Positions 44,418 to 52,903 of a stretch of DNA of 64,000 nucleotides are shown here, in pieces. Each line of letters opens with the position of its first letter. Positions within the stretch are counted from its first letter, which is position 1. The DNA is from Celeribacter sp. PS-C1 (GTDB lineage Bacteria; Pseudomonadota; Alphaproteobacteria; Rhodobacterales; Rhodobacteraceae), in assembly GCF_019429625.1 (NCBI RefSeq), contig NZ_JAHXRW010000011.1:57255-121254 (forward strand), in the 5' to 3' direction. The notes beneath the pieces are model-generated. The model made no database searches and was not told where the DNA came from. It worked only from the letters and a program-made list of their open reading frames with translations. Made by a program: the position numbers and the translations under genes.

Positions 44418-45433
44418 TGCGCGGCCTCCGCCTTGGAATGTCCGGATTGCGGATCGGAGATGTGACAGCGCACGCGCGCATCGCCGTGGCGCAACTCATA
44501 TGGCATGGTGTTGCAAATGCCCTCTGCGAAGGCGCAGCGCGGCGCGAACCGGCAGCCGGGCGGCAAATCAATCGGGCTGGGCGGATCGCCAGAGATCGGC
44601 GCAGCCATAGTCCGCTGATCAGGGTCTGCGCTTGGCATCGAGGCCAGAAGCGCACGGGTGTAGGGATGACGAGGCGCGGCATAGATCTGCTCGACCGGCC
44701 CCTGCTCCACGACTTGCCCGAGATACATCACCAGCACATGGTCAGAGATGTAGCGCACCACATTGAGGTCATGGCTGATGAAGATGTAGCTCAAGCCGAA
44801 CTCGGCTTTCAGCTCATTCAAAAGATTCAAAACCTGCGCTTCAACGGATTTGTCGAGGGCGGAGACGGCCTCGTCGAAGATCACCACTTTCGGATTGAGA
44901 GCAAGCGCGCGGGCGATGTTGACACGCTGACGTTGACCGCCGGATAGCTCATGCGGATAGCGCCCGGCAAAGCGCGCGGGATCGAGGCCCACACGGTCCA
45001 GCAGCCGCCACGCCGTCTCGCGCGCCTCTTTGGCGGAGACCCCATGCACCATGGGGGCGAAGGTGATGGATTGTTCGATGGTCAGACGCGGGTTGAGCGA
45101 GGCGGAACTGTCCTGAAACACCATCTGAACTTTGCGGCGGAACTGTTTCAAATCGCGTTTGGCCGTGCCAACCGGCTCGCCGGAGAGGCGGATTTGCCCG
45201 CTGTCGGGCTCCACCAAATGCATCAAGAGACGTGCAGTGGTGGACTTGCCGCAACCGGACTCGCCAACGATGCCAAGCGTGGAGCCTGTCGGAAGATCAA
45301 AGCTGAAATCCGAGACGGCATGGACATGGCGCGCAGGCTTACCAAGGCCGTTTCCACGCACGGTGAAGGTCTTGTTCAGGCTCGAGGCACTGAGCGCGGG
45401 GGCCGCGTGAGAAGGGAGACTTTGATCGGTCAT
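44414..45433 (-). CDS. Dipeptide/oligopeptide-type ABC transporter ATP-binding protein (DppF-like)
   Basis: A 339-residue ATPase starting MTDQSLPSHAAPALSASSLN. Walker A IVGESGCGKSTTARLLMHLV, Q-loop MVFQDSSASLNPRLTIEQSI, signature LSGGQRQRVNIARALA, Walker B VVIFDEAVSALDKSV (EA rather than EP, as is common in DppF) and CRFAPRCAFAEGICNT in the C-terminal extension are present. The ATG at 45433 overlaps the upstream permease stop by 4 bases. Confidence 0.92.
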   Translation of the reverse strand: MTDQSLPSHAAPALSASSLNKTFTVRGNGLGKPARHVHAVSDFSFDLPTGSTLGIVGESGCGKSTTARLLMHLVEPDSGQIRLSGEPVGTAKRDLKQFRRKVQMVFQDSSASLNPRLTIEQSITFAPMVHGVSAKEARETAWRLLDRVGLDPARFAGRYPHELSGGQRQRVNIARALALNPKVVIFDEAVSALDKSVEAQVLNLLNELKAEFGLSYIFISHDLNVVRYISDHVLVMYLGQVVEQGPVEQIYAAPRHPYTRALLASMPSADPDQRTMAAPISGDPPSPIDLPPGCRFAPRCAFAEGICNTMPYELRHGDARVRCHISDPQSGHSKAEAAQ

Positions 45434-46311
45434 GACATATCCATGGCGGAGCGCAGCCCGTCCGAGAGCAGGTTGAAAGACAGGGAGACGGCGAAGATGA
45501 ACACACCGGGAAGGGCGGCGATCAGAGGCTGGCTGTAGATTGCGGAGCGCAGCGTGTTGAGCATCAGCCCCCATTCGGGCGTCGGCGGTTTCGCCCCAAG
45601 CCCGATGAACGACAGGCCCGCCGACATGATGATTGCGACCGACAGGAGGCTTGTCGCATAGACCACGACAGGGGCGAGGATGTTGCCTAGAATATGCACC
45701 CGGATGATCGTCAGCCCGCCTGCCCCGCTGGCGCGGGCCGCTTCGACGAAATCGAGGCTGCGGACCTGTGTCGTCGCGCTTTCGGTGACGCGCACCATCG
45801 GCGGGATCAGCACCACGGTGAGCGCGATCAACGCATTGAGCAAACCCGACCCCAAAGCGCCCGCGATGGCGACGGCCAGAAGGATCGAGGGAAAGGCAAA
45901 GACCACATCGGTGGCGCGCATGATAATCGTGTTGGTCCAGCCACCGACGAAACCTGCCACTGTGCCAAGCGTACCGCCAATCACAAGCGCCAGAAGCACC
46001 GGCAGAATGCCCATGATCAGAGACATGCGCCCGCCATAGAGCAAACGGGTCAACATATCGCGGCCCAACTCGTCAGTGCCGAGGATGTAGCCCTCGGTGA
46101 AAGGCGGTTTGAGACGTTGCACCACGCTGCCCACCGCCGGATCGTAAGAGGTCAGGAGCGGGGCAAAGATCGCCGAAAGGATGATGAGGGCCAGCACGAT
46201 CATGCAGGCGACGGACACGCGGTCCCGCAGCAGCTTGTGCCAGACGTTGGACCAGTAACCCTGCGAGCGCGTTGGCTGGGTCGTGGGCAGGGTGATCTCG
46301 GAAACAGTCAT
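45430..46311 (-). CDS. Dipeptide/oligopeptide-type ABC transporter permease (DppC-like)
   Basis: A 293-residue permease with six hydrophobic segments. FTEGYILGTDELGRDMLTRL in the first periplasmic loop is diagnostic for DppC/OppC. The EAA coupling loop is EAARASGAGGLTIIRVHILG. It forms the channel with the DppB-like subunit and overlaps it by 4 bases. Confidence 0.92.
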   Translation of the reverse strand: MTVSEITLPTTQPTRSQGYWSNVWHKLLRDRVSVACMIVLALIILSAIFAPLLTSYDPAVGSVVQRLKPPFTEGYILGTDELGRDMLTRLLYGGRMSLIMGILPVLLALVIGGTLGTVAGFVGGWTNTIIMRATDVVFAFPSILLAVAIAGALGSGLLNALIALTVVLIPPMVRVTESATTQVRSLDFVEAARASGAGGLTIIRVHILGNILAPVVVYATSLLSVAIIMSAGLSFIGLGAKPPTPEWGLMLNTLRSAIYSQPLIAALPGVFIFAVSLSFNLLSDGLRSAMDMS

Positions 46312-47249
46312 GCGCGTTGAATCCTCGGATCGAACAGGGGTTGCAGGATGTCGACGATCAGATTGAGCGCCACGAAAATCAGGGCTAGGACCAGAATGGT
46401 GCCCTGTAACAGCGGGATGTCCCGCGTCAGGATGGCGTTGTTGAGCAAAAGCCCGGTGCCGGGCCAGGCAAAGACCGTTTCGACCAGAATGGAGCCGGCC
46501 ATAAGATAGCCCATCTGCACACCGATCACGGCCAAAGCGGTAGGGGCGGCGTTCTTGACGACATGGGCAAAGATTTGCGGGCTGGTCATGCCCTTGGCGC
46601 GGAGCGCCGTGACGAATTCCTGCCCGAGTTTTTCGGCCACCAGTGCCCGCACAGATCGGGTGATGATGCCAGCAGGCATAGCGGCCATGGTCAGAACCGG
46701 CAGGATCATGAAACTCAGGGCGTCACCAAGGCTTTGCCCCGACCGACCGGCCCCCATGGCAGGAAACCAGCCGAGTTTGACGGAGAAGAACACCACCAAG
46801 ACGATGCCAAGCCAGTAATGCGGCACGGAAACGCCGGAGATTGCGGTCGCGGAGGCGAGTTTGTCCACCGGAGAGCCCATGGCGTAGCCCGCCACAAGCC
46901 CAAGCGCGAGACCGACCACCAGCGCAAGAAGACAGGCCAGAACCGCGACCGACAAGGTGTAGCCGATGGCATGGCCAATCTCGCTTGCGACCGACCGGCC
47001 CGAGGCAATCGAGGTGCCCAGATCGCCTTGAAGCACATTTCCAAGCCACAGAAGGTATTGCGTTGGCAAAGGCTTATCGAGGCCGTAGCGCGCCCGGGTC
47101 TGATCGACGATCTCTTGCGAGGCGTCGGCCGGGAGCACGACCGTGAGCGGATCCCCCGGAGCAAGCTGAACCAGAGAGAAACAGATGATGCTGACCGCCA
47201 ACGTGACAGGCACGGCATAGAGCAGTCGTTTCAGGATGTATCCCAACAT
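46308..47249 (-). CDS. Dipeptide/oligopeptide-type ABC transporter permease (DppB-like)
   Basis: A 313-residue permease starting MLGYILKRLLYAVPVTLAVS, the standard DppB N-terminus. LAPGDPLTVVLPADASQEIV and RYGLDKPLPTQYLLWL follow, and the EAA loop is FVTALRAKGMTSPQIFAHVV. It partners the DppC-like subunit. It begins 24 bases after the binding-protein gene. Confidence 0.92.
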   Translation of the reverse strand: MLGYILKRLLYAVPVTLAVSIICFSLVQLAPGDPLTVVLPADASQEIVDQTRARYGLDKPLPTQYLLWLGNVLQGDLGTSIASGRSVASEIGHAIGYTLSVAVLACLLALVVGLALGLVAGYAMGSPVDKLASATAISGVSVPHYWLGIVLVVFFSVKLGWFPAMGAGRSGQSLGDALSFMILPVLTMAAMPAGIITRSVRALVAEKLGQEFVTALRAKGMTSPQIFAHVVKNAAPTALAVIGVQMGYLMAGSILVETVFAWPGTGLLLNNAILTRDIPLLQGTILVLALIFVALNLIVDILQPLFDPRIQRA

Positions 47250-47273
47250 GGGCAGCCCTCCGGGGCGTTCGCG

Positions 47274-48914
47274 TTACTCTTCGATGGTCACAGGGGTGAG
47301 GTCTTGGAACCAGTTTTGGGCCTGAACGAAACCTTGGACCTCGGGGGCCATGGCGCGCGGCGCGACGTCATGGGCGACGAACAGGAACAGCGCGTCGTTC
47401 ACATAAAGCTCATGCAGCGCCTGAATGGCCTTCAGCTGCTCCGCCGTGTCGAAGGTGGTGCGGATCTGGTCGATCAGCGCATCGGCTTCGGGGTTGCTGT
47501 AGTAGCCCCAGTTCGTGCCTTTCGGCGCGACGAGACGGCTGTCGATGTGCCGCATCAGCGAAGTGAAGGGGTCCTGGCTGAAATACGAGCTGTTGGTGGA
47601 CTGCGCACCGTCGGTGGAAGCGTCTTTCGCGCCCGCCCGCCAGTTCGCGAGAAGCGCGTTCCAGTCGCGCACATCAAACTCCACGTCGATGCCGATGGCA
47701 GCGAGGTTCTGCTGGATCAGCTCGTTCATCAGCATCGGCTGCATCTGACCGGAGCCGGCGGGGGAGATGATCGCCTTGACCTTGAGCCGGTTGTCGGGAC
47801 CGTAGCCCGCCTCTTGCATCAGGGCGATGGCGGCCTCGGGGTCGTATGTGACCTCGAACTCAGGATTGCCGAACCAGTCGCTGGTTTCCGGCACCATGCC
47901 TTTGGCGGGCACCATCATGCCACCCAAAAGCACCTTCATGCCTTCGCGGTCGATGGCGAGGTTGGCGGCCTTACGAATGCGTTCATCCGTCCAAGGCGAG
48001 CCGTCGAGCATAGAGAAGTGCCACGGCCAGACATGCGGGTAGACGTTCGAGGAAATGGTGAAGCCAGCGGCCTTGAGGCTGTCGAGCGCATCCGGCGGCG
48101 GGGCTTCAATCCAGTCGACCTGACCGGAGCGGAGCGCAGCGACGCGGGCGGAAGGATCAGGCACGGGCATGAGGACCACTTCGTCGAGATCGGATTTGCG
48201 ATCTTCATTCCAGTAGCCGTCAAACGGCACGAGCACGGCGCGTTCACGTGGCACATATTCGGACACAGTGAAGGGACCGGTGCCGGAGGGCGATTGCAGG
48301 AAGGCATCCCAGTTCCCAGCGGCCTCGTAGGCGGCAGGAGAGGACATCACGATCCAGGCAATCTGATAGGGGATCAGCGCGTCTGGAGCGCTGGTGGTGA
48401 TCTCGACGGTCATGTCGTCGACTGCACGGTAGCTCGCCACGGTCGGGATACGCCCCCTGCCCTGCGCCGATTGCTTTTCATCATATTGCGCCGCATCGGG
48501 GTTCAGAATTTTGTCGAAGTTCCAGACAACCGCATTGGCATCGAAAGCGGAGCCATCATGGAAGGTCACCCCCTCGCGGAGTTTGAAGGTCCATTTGGTC
48601 TGGTCTTCGGGGTCGACCGACCACTCGGACGCAAGGCCGGGGATCAGTGTGACCGGCTTGTCCGCCGACGACAGATCGTAGGCGACGAGCGCTTCAAACA
48701 CTTGGTAGCCCATGAAGCGCATGCCCTCGGCGCCTTGATCCGTTTGGCCGTTCGGAAGCGGTACATCGGAGGAGGTCATCGCGATGCGTAGCGAGCCTTC
48801 GGCCAGCGAGGCGCCGGACAGCCCGATGGAAAGTGCGGCCGCCGCCAGAGAGAGGCGCAGCATGGATTTCAGAGAAGGCAGAGGTCCTGACGCGCGGGGG
48901 ATCGGAGTTTTCAT
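47274..48914 (-). CDS. ABC transporter periplasmic binding protein (family 5, DppA-like)
   Basis: A 546-residue family 5 solute-binding protein. The ATG at 48914 is preceded by GAGGAAG, so the in-frame ATG at 48926 is less likely. The signal peptide is LSLAAAALSIGLSGASLA-EG. Family landmarks are WTFKLREGVTFHDGSAFDA, SPSGTGPFTVSEYVP and IRKAANLAIDREGMKVLLGG. It is the first gene of the nine-gene operon, behind GAAA/TTTC-rich operators. Ligands of the family range from peptides to glycosides, opines and hydantoins; here it is unknown. Confidence 0.92.
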   Translation of the reverse strand: MKTPIPRASGPLPSLKSMLRLSLAAAALSIGLSGASLAEGSLRIAMTSSDVPLPNGQTDQGAEGMRFMGYQVFEALVAYDLSSADKPVTLIPGLASEWSVDPEDQTKWTFKLREGVTFHDGSAFDANAVVWNFDKILNPDAAQYDEKQSAQGRGRIPTVASYRAVDDMTVEITTSAPDALIPYQIAWIVMSSPAAYEAAGNWDAFLQSPSGTGPFTVSEYVPRERAVLVPFDGYWNEDRKSDLDEVVLMPVPDPSARVAALRSGQVDWIEAPPPDALDSLKAAGFTISSNVYPHVWPWHFSMLDGSPWTDERIRKAANLAIDREGMKVLLGGMMVPAKGMVPETSDWFGNPEFEVTYDPEAAIALMQEAGYGPDNRLKVKAIISPAGSGQMQPMLMNELIQQNLAAIGIDVEFDVRDWNALLANWRAGAKDASTDGAQSTNSSYFSQDPFTSLMRHIDSRLVAPKGTNWGYYSNPEADALIDQIRTTFDTAEQLKAIQALHELYVNDALFLFVAHDVAPRAMAPEVQGFVQAQNWFQDLTPVTIEE

Positions 48915-48970
48915 GGTCTTCCTCATGTTCGGGGTGCGAGTTCGATCTGGTTGAAACTTTTCATCAACGT

Positions 48971-49031
48971 ATTTTCTGAAAAATTTCGGTCAACAATTTT
49001 CTTTCGAAAAGTTTCTGAAAATATATTTTCA
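48971..49031 (-). promoter_or_regulatory. Operator region with GAAA/TTTC palindromes before the ABC-racemase-TRAP operon
   Basis: A perfect 16-bp palindrome, TGAAAATATATTTTCA, spans 49016-49031. CTTTCGAAAAG (49001-49011) and GAAAAATTTC (48978-48987) repeat the same half-sites. MurR/RpiR regulators bind GAAA/TTTC-type inverted repeats, and an rpiR gene ends 70 bases upstream. A minus-strand TTGACC (48988-48993) sits among them as a -35 candidate. The -10 is not clear. Confidence 0.6.
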
Positions 49032-49100
49032 TACCAGCGCAGCAGGAAAAGCCCCTTTTCGCGCATGGAATTTGGGCGAAACGCTTAGAGGATGGGCGCT

Positions 49101-49946
49101 TTAAAGCTCGTTGAGCGAATCGTGGAGGGCTTCGATGTAGGACAGACGCTTGCGGGCCGGTGTCCCTGCACGTTCGATCACACGGGTCGCCAAGAGATGG
49201 CAGAGCCCAATGACGCTCACATGATTGAACAACTGACCCGGCGCGCCAGTCCGACAGCGCAGGTGCCATGTGACCCCGGAGTTCGGCGGCATTTTGTCGT
49301 CAGTGATATAAAGCAGCTTCGCGCCCGACTTGCGGATGTGTTCAAGGATCAGGTCATTGTCGCGAATGCGTCGGGGCAGTGCGAAAAACAGAACGCAGTC
49401 CTCTTCGGTGAAACTCGCGATCTCCTCGCCCAGCGTTTGGCCCGGCTGTGGCAGCAAACGGCTGCTGTCGACGACCTGTAACATTTGCCAGTGCAGATAG
49501 CTGGCGAAGGCCTGACTGGTCCGAAACCCAAAGAGCGCAACCCGGCGCGCCGACAGGATGGCGTCCGCGATTTCGTCAATCTCCGTGATGGACATGGACT
49601 TGCCCGTATCCGTGAGATTGCGCGCGCCTTGCGCAAAATGCAGGTCGATGAGATCGGAGGCCGCATCCTCTTTCGTGCCGGAGAGGTAGATCGCGGCCCC
49701 TGTGTTCTGCTCGGTCCGCACGTGGCGCCGGGCATCTTCATAGCTCGCGTAGCCAAGCCTTTGAACGAAACGGGACACCGTGGCGTTCGACACATTCGCC
49801 AGCTTTGCCAACTCGGAGGCATTATAGCTCGCAAGTTCCCCGGGAAAATTCAGGAGAAACTCCGCGAGGCGGCGCTCGGTCGGCGGCATGCGCGACAGGC
49901 TTTCGCGCACCGCGCCCAAAAAGGATGGCTTTTCGATTTCACTCAT
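49101..49946 (-). CDS. MurR/RpiR-family transcriptional regulator
   Basis: A 281-residue protein. The N-terminal HTH_6 domain has MPPTERRLAEFLLNFPGELA and ELAKLANVSNATVSRFVQRL (about 20-75). A C-terminal SIS domain follows (ILSARRVALFGFRTSQAFAS, then LEHIRKSGAKLLYITDD). RpiR proteins sense phosphosugars or other small ligands. It is transcribed toward the ABC-racemase-TRAP operon, separated by the palindrome-rich region, and probably controls it. Confidence 0.92.
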   Translation of the reverse strand: MSEIEKPSFLGAVRESLSRMPPTERRLAEFLLNFPGELASYNASELAKLANVSNATVSRFVQRLGYASYEDARRHVRTEQNTGAAIYLSGTKEDAASDLIDLHFAQGARNLTDTGKSMSITEIDEIADAILSARRVALFGFRTSQAFASYLHWQMLQVVDSSRLLPQPGQTLGEEIASFTEEDCVLFFALPRRIRDNDLILEHIRKSGAKLLYITDDKMPPNSGVTWHLRCRTGAPGQLFNHVSVIGLCHLLATRVIERAGTPARKRLSYIEALHDSLNEL

Positions 49947-50049
49947 GCGGCGAGTGAAATTCCTTTTGCACCAAGATGCAACAAGATTTCCGCATTGCGC
50001 GATGGAACGACGGCCTCGGGTCGAACACGCACGCGACCCACCCAGGAGA

Positions 50050-50892
50050 TCATGCGTTTTGGATGCCGTGCTCGGTCCACGTCAGCTTGAGCTTGCGGCT
50101 CTTCTCGATTTTCTCTCGGTTCGACCGGCGCATTTCAGCACTTTCATAGGAACGCGAATGGTCGAGATGATAGACCGGAGCGGAATATCGGATATGGCGC
50201 CCATTCACACCTGAATTGATCAGGCGGGCACCGAACTCCTTGTCCAGACCGCCATAGGTCATCGTTTCATCAAAGCCGTTCACGGCAAGAATATTGTCGC
50301 GATGGGTCGAAGCACAGGCGCCCTGCCAGTTCCGACTGACGGGCGAAAGCACCTCTCTGACCCGGTTGATCAACGGGCCGTAAGGGGTGGCTTTGGCAAG
50401 GTCAGATGCCTTCGACGGCTGCCAGCCCTCAAGCCGACCAGTGTCAGACCAGGTCACCGCCCCGGCCTCTAGAATCTCCGTCGTCAACTCAGGCGACAGG
50501 CGAATAAGGCTTCCTGTCAGGAACCGCTTCGGATTGGCGAGGGCGAGATGCCTGGCCACGAAGGTGGGATGCAATAAACAGTCGTCGTCGATGAAGATAA
50601 GGTAATCTGCCTCGCTCTCACGCACGGCCTTGTTGAGCGCCGCGCATTTGCGAAACCCGTCGTCTTCATGCCACGAATGCCGGATCTGAACATCGCCGGA
50701 GGTTTTCTGAAACTCCGCGATGAGGGCTGCGGTTTCCGGCCCGGACCCATCATCGGCGAGACAAATGCTCGTCGGCAGCTGTGTTTGCGCCAAACAGGTC
50801 TGAAGACAAAGCCGAAGATAGTTTGGCTTGTTGTATGTGGCGATAATGATCTCAGTTTTCACGTCTGGCGTCCTGTTTTCTATCTTCGGCAC
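50050..50892 (-). CDS. Family 2 glycosyltransferase
   Basis: A 280-residue GT-A fold glycosyltransferase. It begins TEIIIATYNKPNYLRLCLQT, with the nucleotide-binding ADDGSG, the metal-binding FIDDDCLLHPTFV (DDD motif) and a C-terminal galactosyltransferase-like NGFDETMTYGGLDKEFGARL. No membrane segment is seen, so it acts in the cytosol on a lipid- or protein-linked glycan. It is divergent from the sulfotransferase-like gene, with which it may share a surface-polysaccharide role. Confidence 0.88.
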   Translation of the reverse strand: MPKIENRTPDVKTEIIIATYNKPNYLRLCLQTCLAQTQLPTSICLADDGSGPETAALIAEFQKTSGDVQIRHSWHEDDGFRKCAALNKAVRESEADYLIFIDDDCLLHPTFVARHLALANPKRFLTGSLIRLSPELTTEILEAGAVTWSDTGRLEGWQPSKASDLAKATPYGPLINRVREVLSPVSRNWQGACASTHRDNILAVNGFDETMTYGGLDKEFGARLINSGVNGRHIRYSAPVYHLDHSRSYESAEMRRSNREKIEKSRKLKLTWTEHGIQNA

Positions 50893-51016
50893 CGCAGAAT
50901 TTAGCTTTCAAGCGATCTTTAATCCCTTATAGTCCCCGCACTCAAGGAACCTGTGGTTCAGTCGATATGCCTGACCGCGACAGCATTGGTAAATACGGTA
51001 TAGGCAGCAGATCGTC

Positions 51017-52159
51017 ATGAAGCTTCTTTTCCATATAGGAAGCCATAAGACCGGAACGACCTCTTTGCAAAATCATCTGGCGGATATTGCACCAGAGCTT
51101 TCCAAAAGCGGCATTATTTATCCGCGTCCGAAAACTCATATCCCGCCCCATTCCATCTTGCTGTCCGGCTTGATGCCTGAGCAGGACTTGCCGCGCATTG
51201 TCCGTTTCGCAGGCACCGCAGATCAGCGCAAAGCACGCAAAAGACAAGCGCTGGAAACACTGCGCGCGATTGCGTCGAAATCCTCGGGAGACACGCTTTT
51301 GCTGTCCTCGGAGGAATTCTTCATGCCGATACCGGAACATGGCCTATCGAAGCTCAAACACGAACTCACGGACGCCGGCATTCGGTCTTTCTCTTTTGTC
51401 GCCTACCTGCGCCAACCCTCCGCTTTTTACGCCTCATGGCTGCAACAAACGCTCAAGGCATCGTTCACACCTCCAAAGATCTTACCCCCGCCATGTGAAC
51501 AGATTTTTAGCCCCTATCTCAAAGTGTTCGGAAAATCCTCCCTGAACCTGCGCCTGTATCCAGAGGTCTGGCCACAAGGTGACGACACTGTTCAGGACTT
51601 TTTCCGGGATGTTCTCTTTCGCGAAGACCTCGCTCAAGATCGGGCCGACAAACCTCAGGTCAATCGCAGCCTCAGCGCGGAAGCCATCGCCCTGATGCAA
51701 AGCTACCGATTTGCTTTCTTGCGCGAGCGAGAGGACCGCTTCACCTCAGATAGCCGTCGACTTGGTGCTGCCTTGACGCGTCTTGAGGCAGAGACAAACA
51801 CGACGAAAATTCGGCTGCACGACGAGATTGCGCAAAAGATCGACTATGATGGCGCGGCGCTGACGTGGCTGCGCGATCACCTGTCGTTTGAGGTTCCGGG
51901 GCTTGACTATAGTCGCCTTGAGAAACGCTCAGAAGAGATACAAACCCCGTTCGACCTGCGACAATTGATCCACATCGACCCGGCGGCCTATCGCACATTG
52001 GCGCGCAAATTGCTGAACTCCGGCTGGGCCAATTCGGCGCGACTGGAGTCGCGCTTGTCGTTTGGATTGGACCCGATGTCCCGCCGCCGACGGCACTGGT
52101 TGGAGGCACAAAGCCAGCACGGATATGCCCCCCCGACCCTCTCTGCCAAGACAGTCTAA
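51017..52159 (+). CDS. Sulfotransferase-like P-loop protein
   Basis: A 380-residue protein opening with LLFHIGSHKTGTTSLQNHL, a PAPS 5'-phosphosulfate-binding loop (H-x-G-x-x-K-T-G-T-T-S). A basic segment, FVAYLRQPSAFYASW, lies at the 3'-phosphate position typical of sulfotransferases. The C-terminal 200 residues are not recognisable. A TATAGT box (50928-50933) lies upstream with a poor -35. It heads a three-gene plus-strand unit. Sulfation of a surface glycan is the inferred role. Confidence 0.75.
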   Translation: MKLLFHIGSHKTGTTSLQNHLADIAPELSKSGIIYPRPKTHIPPHSILLSGLMPEQDLPRIVRFAGTADQRKARKRQALETLRAIASKSSGDTLLLSSEEFFMPIPEHGLSKLKHELTDAGIRSFSFVAYLRQPSAFYASWLQQTLKASFTPPKILPPPCEQIFSPYLKVFGKSSLNLRLYPEVWPQGDDTVQDFFRDVLFREDLAQDRADKPQVNRSLSAEAIALMQSYRFAFLREREDRFTSDSRRLGAALTRLEAETNTTKIRLHDEIAQKIDYDGAALTWLRDHLSFEVPGLDYSRLEKRSEEIQTPFDLRQLIHIDPAAYRTLARKLLNSGWANSARLESRLSFGLDPMSRRRRHWLEAQSQHGYAPPTLSAKTV

Positions 52160-52177
52160 AAAGCAAAGCGCCTCGAC

Positions 52178-52903
52178 ATGACCCTGTTCTCGCCTCTCGC
52201 CCGACGCCCCCTTTTGCTGCATATTCCCAAGACCGGGGGGACGTGGCTCAATGACATGATCCGAACGCAAAACCCTGTGCTGCGCAAACTGAGGATCAGA
52301 CGTCTGGGCCATGATTACACGCTGGACGAAATCGATGCGCAGTTCGGGCCGGAGACCCGGTTTGGATTTGTGTTTCGCGATCCGGTGGCGCGTTTGCATT
52401 CCGCTTTCGACAGTCGTCGCAATTGCAGCCAGCCGACGCGTTACATCCCGTGGCGCGAGGCGGAGACGCGGTGTTTTTCTACCTTCAAGACCTTCGATGA
52501 GTTTGCCAGGGCTTTTGACGGGCACGATCCAGACCGCGCAGAAGAAGCAGAACGCGCCCTCAAAACCGTGCGCCATTTCTACCGCGGCTACGCGCATTAT
52601 TTCGGCAGCGCCGATCGGCTCGCGACCGCCTCTTCCCGGGTCATCATGTGTCTGAACACATCGAACCTTTCGGCACATCTCGACGAGGTCTCGCGGGCCT
52701 TTCGCCTGCCTGCCTTTCGACAGGTGACCAAAGCGCGAAGCCATTCCTCCGCAAACTTCCGCACGGTGCTGAGCCCCGAAGGCCGTGACATCCTCGCGGC
52801 GCGGCTTACCGACGAATATGACCTGTACCGCATCTATCAGGATCTGGAACAGCGCCTGCATCCCTTGGTTCAACATGAGAAATTGAAAGCGAGCGCGCTA
52901 TGA
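52178..52903 (+). CDS. Sulfotransferase family protein
   Basis: A 241-residue protein with LLLHIPKTGGTWLNDMI (the HIPKTGGT 5'-PSB loop) and FGFVFRDPVARLHSAF (3'-PB motif with Arg and Ser), as in the sulfotransferase 2 family acting on carbohydrates. No signal anchor is evident. It follows the preceding gene by 18 bases, and its stop overlaps the next ATG (ATGA), so the two are coupled. Confidence 0.82.
   Translation: MTLFSPLARRPLLLHIPKTGGTWLNDMIRTQNPVLRKLRIRRLGHDYTLDEIDAQFGPETRFGFVFRDPVARLHSAFDSRRNCSQPTRYIPWREAETRCFSTFKTFDEFARAFDGHDPDRAEEAERALKTVRHFYRGYAHYFGSADRLATASSRVIMCLNTSNLSAHLDEVSRAFRLPAFRQVTKARSHSSANFRTVLSPEGRDILAARLTDEYDLYRIYQDLEQRLHPLVQHEKLKASAL

Noticed and set aside
46563..48791. 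Plus-strand open frame of about 742 codons over the DppB- and DppA-like genes
   Set aside because: It is antisense to conserved transporter genes and rich in His/Arg, with no recognisable domain.
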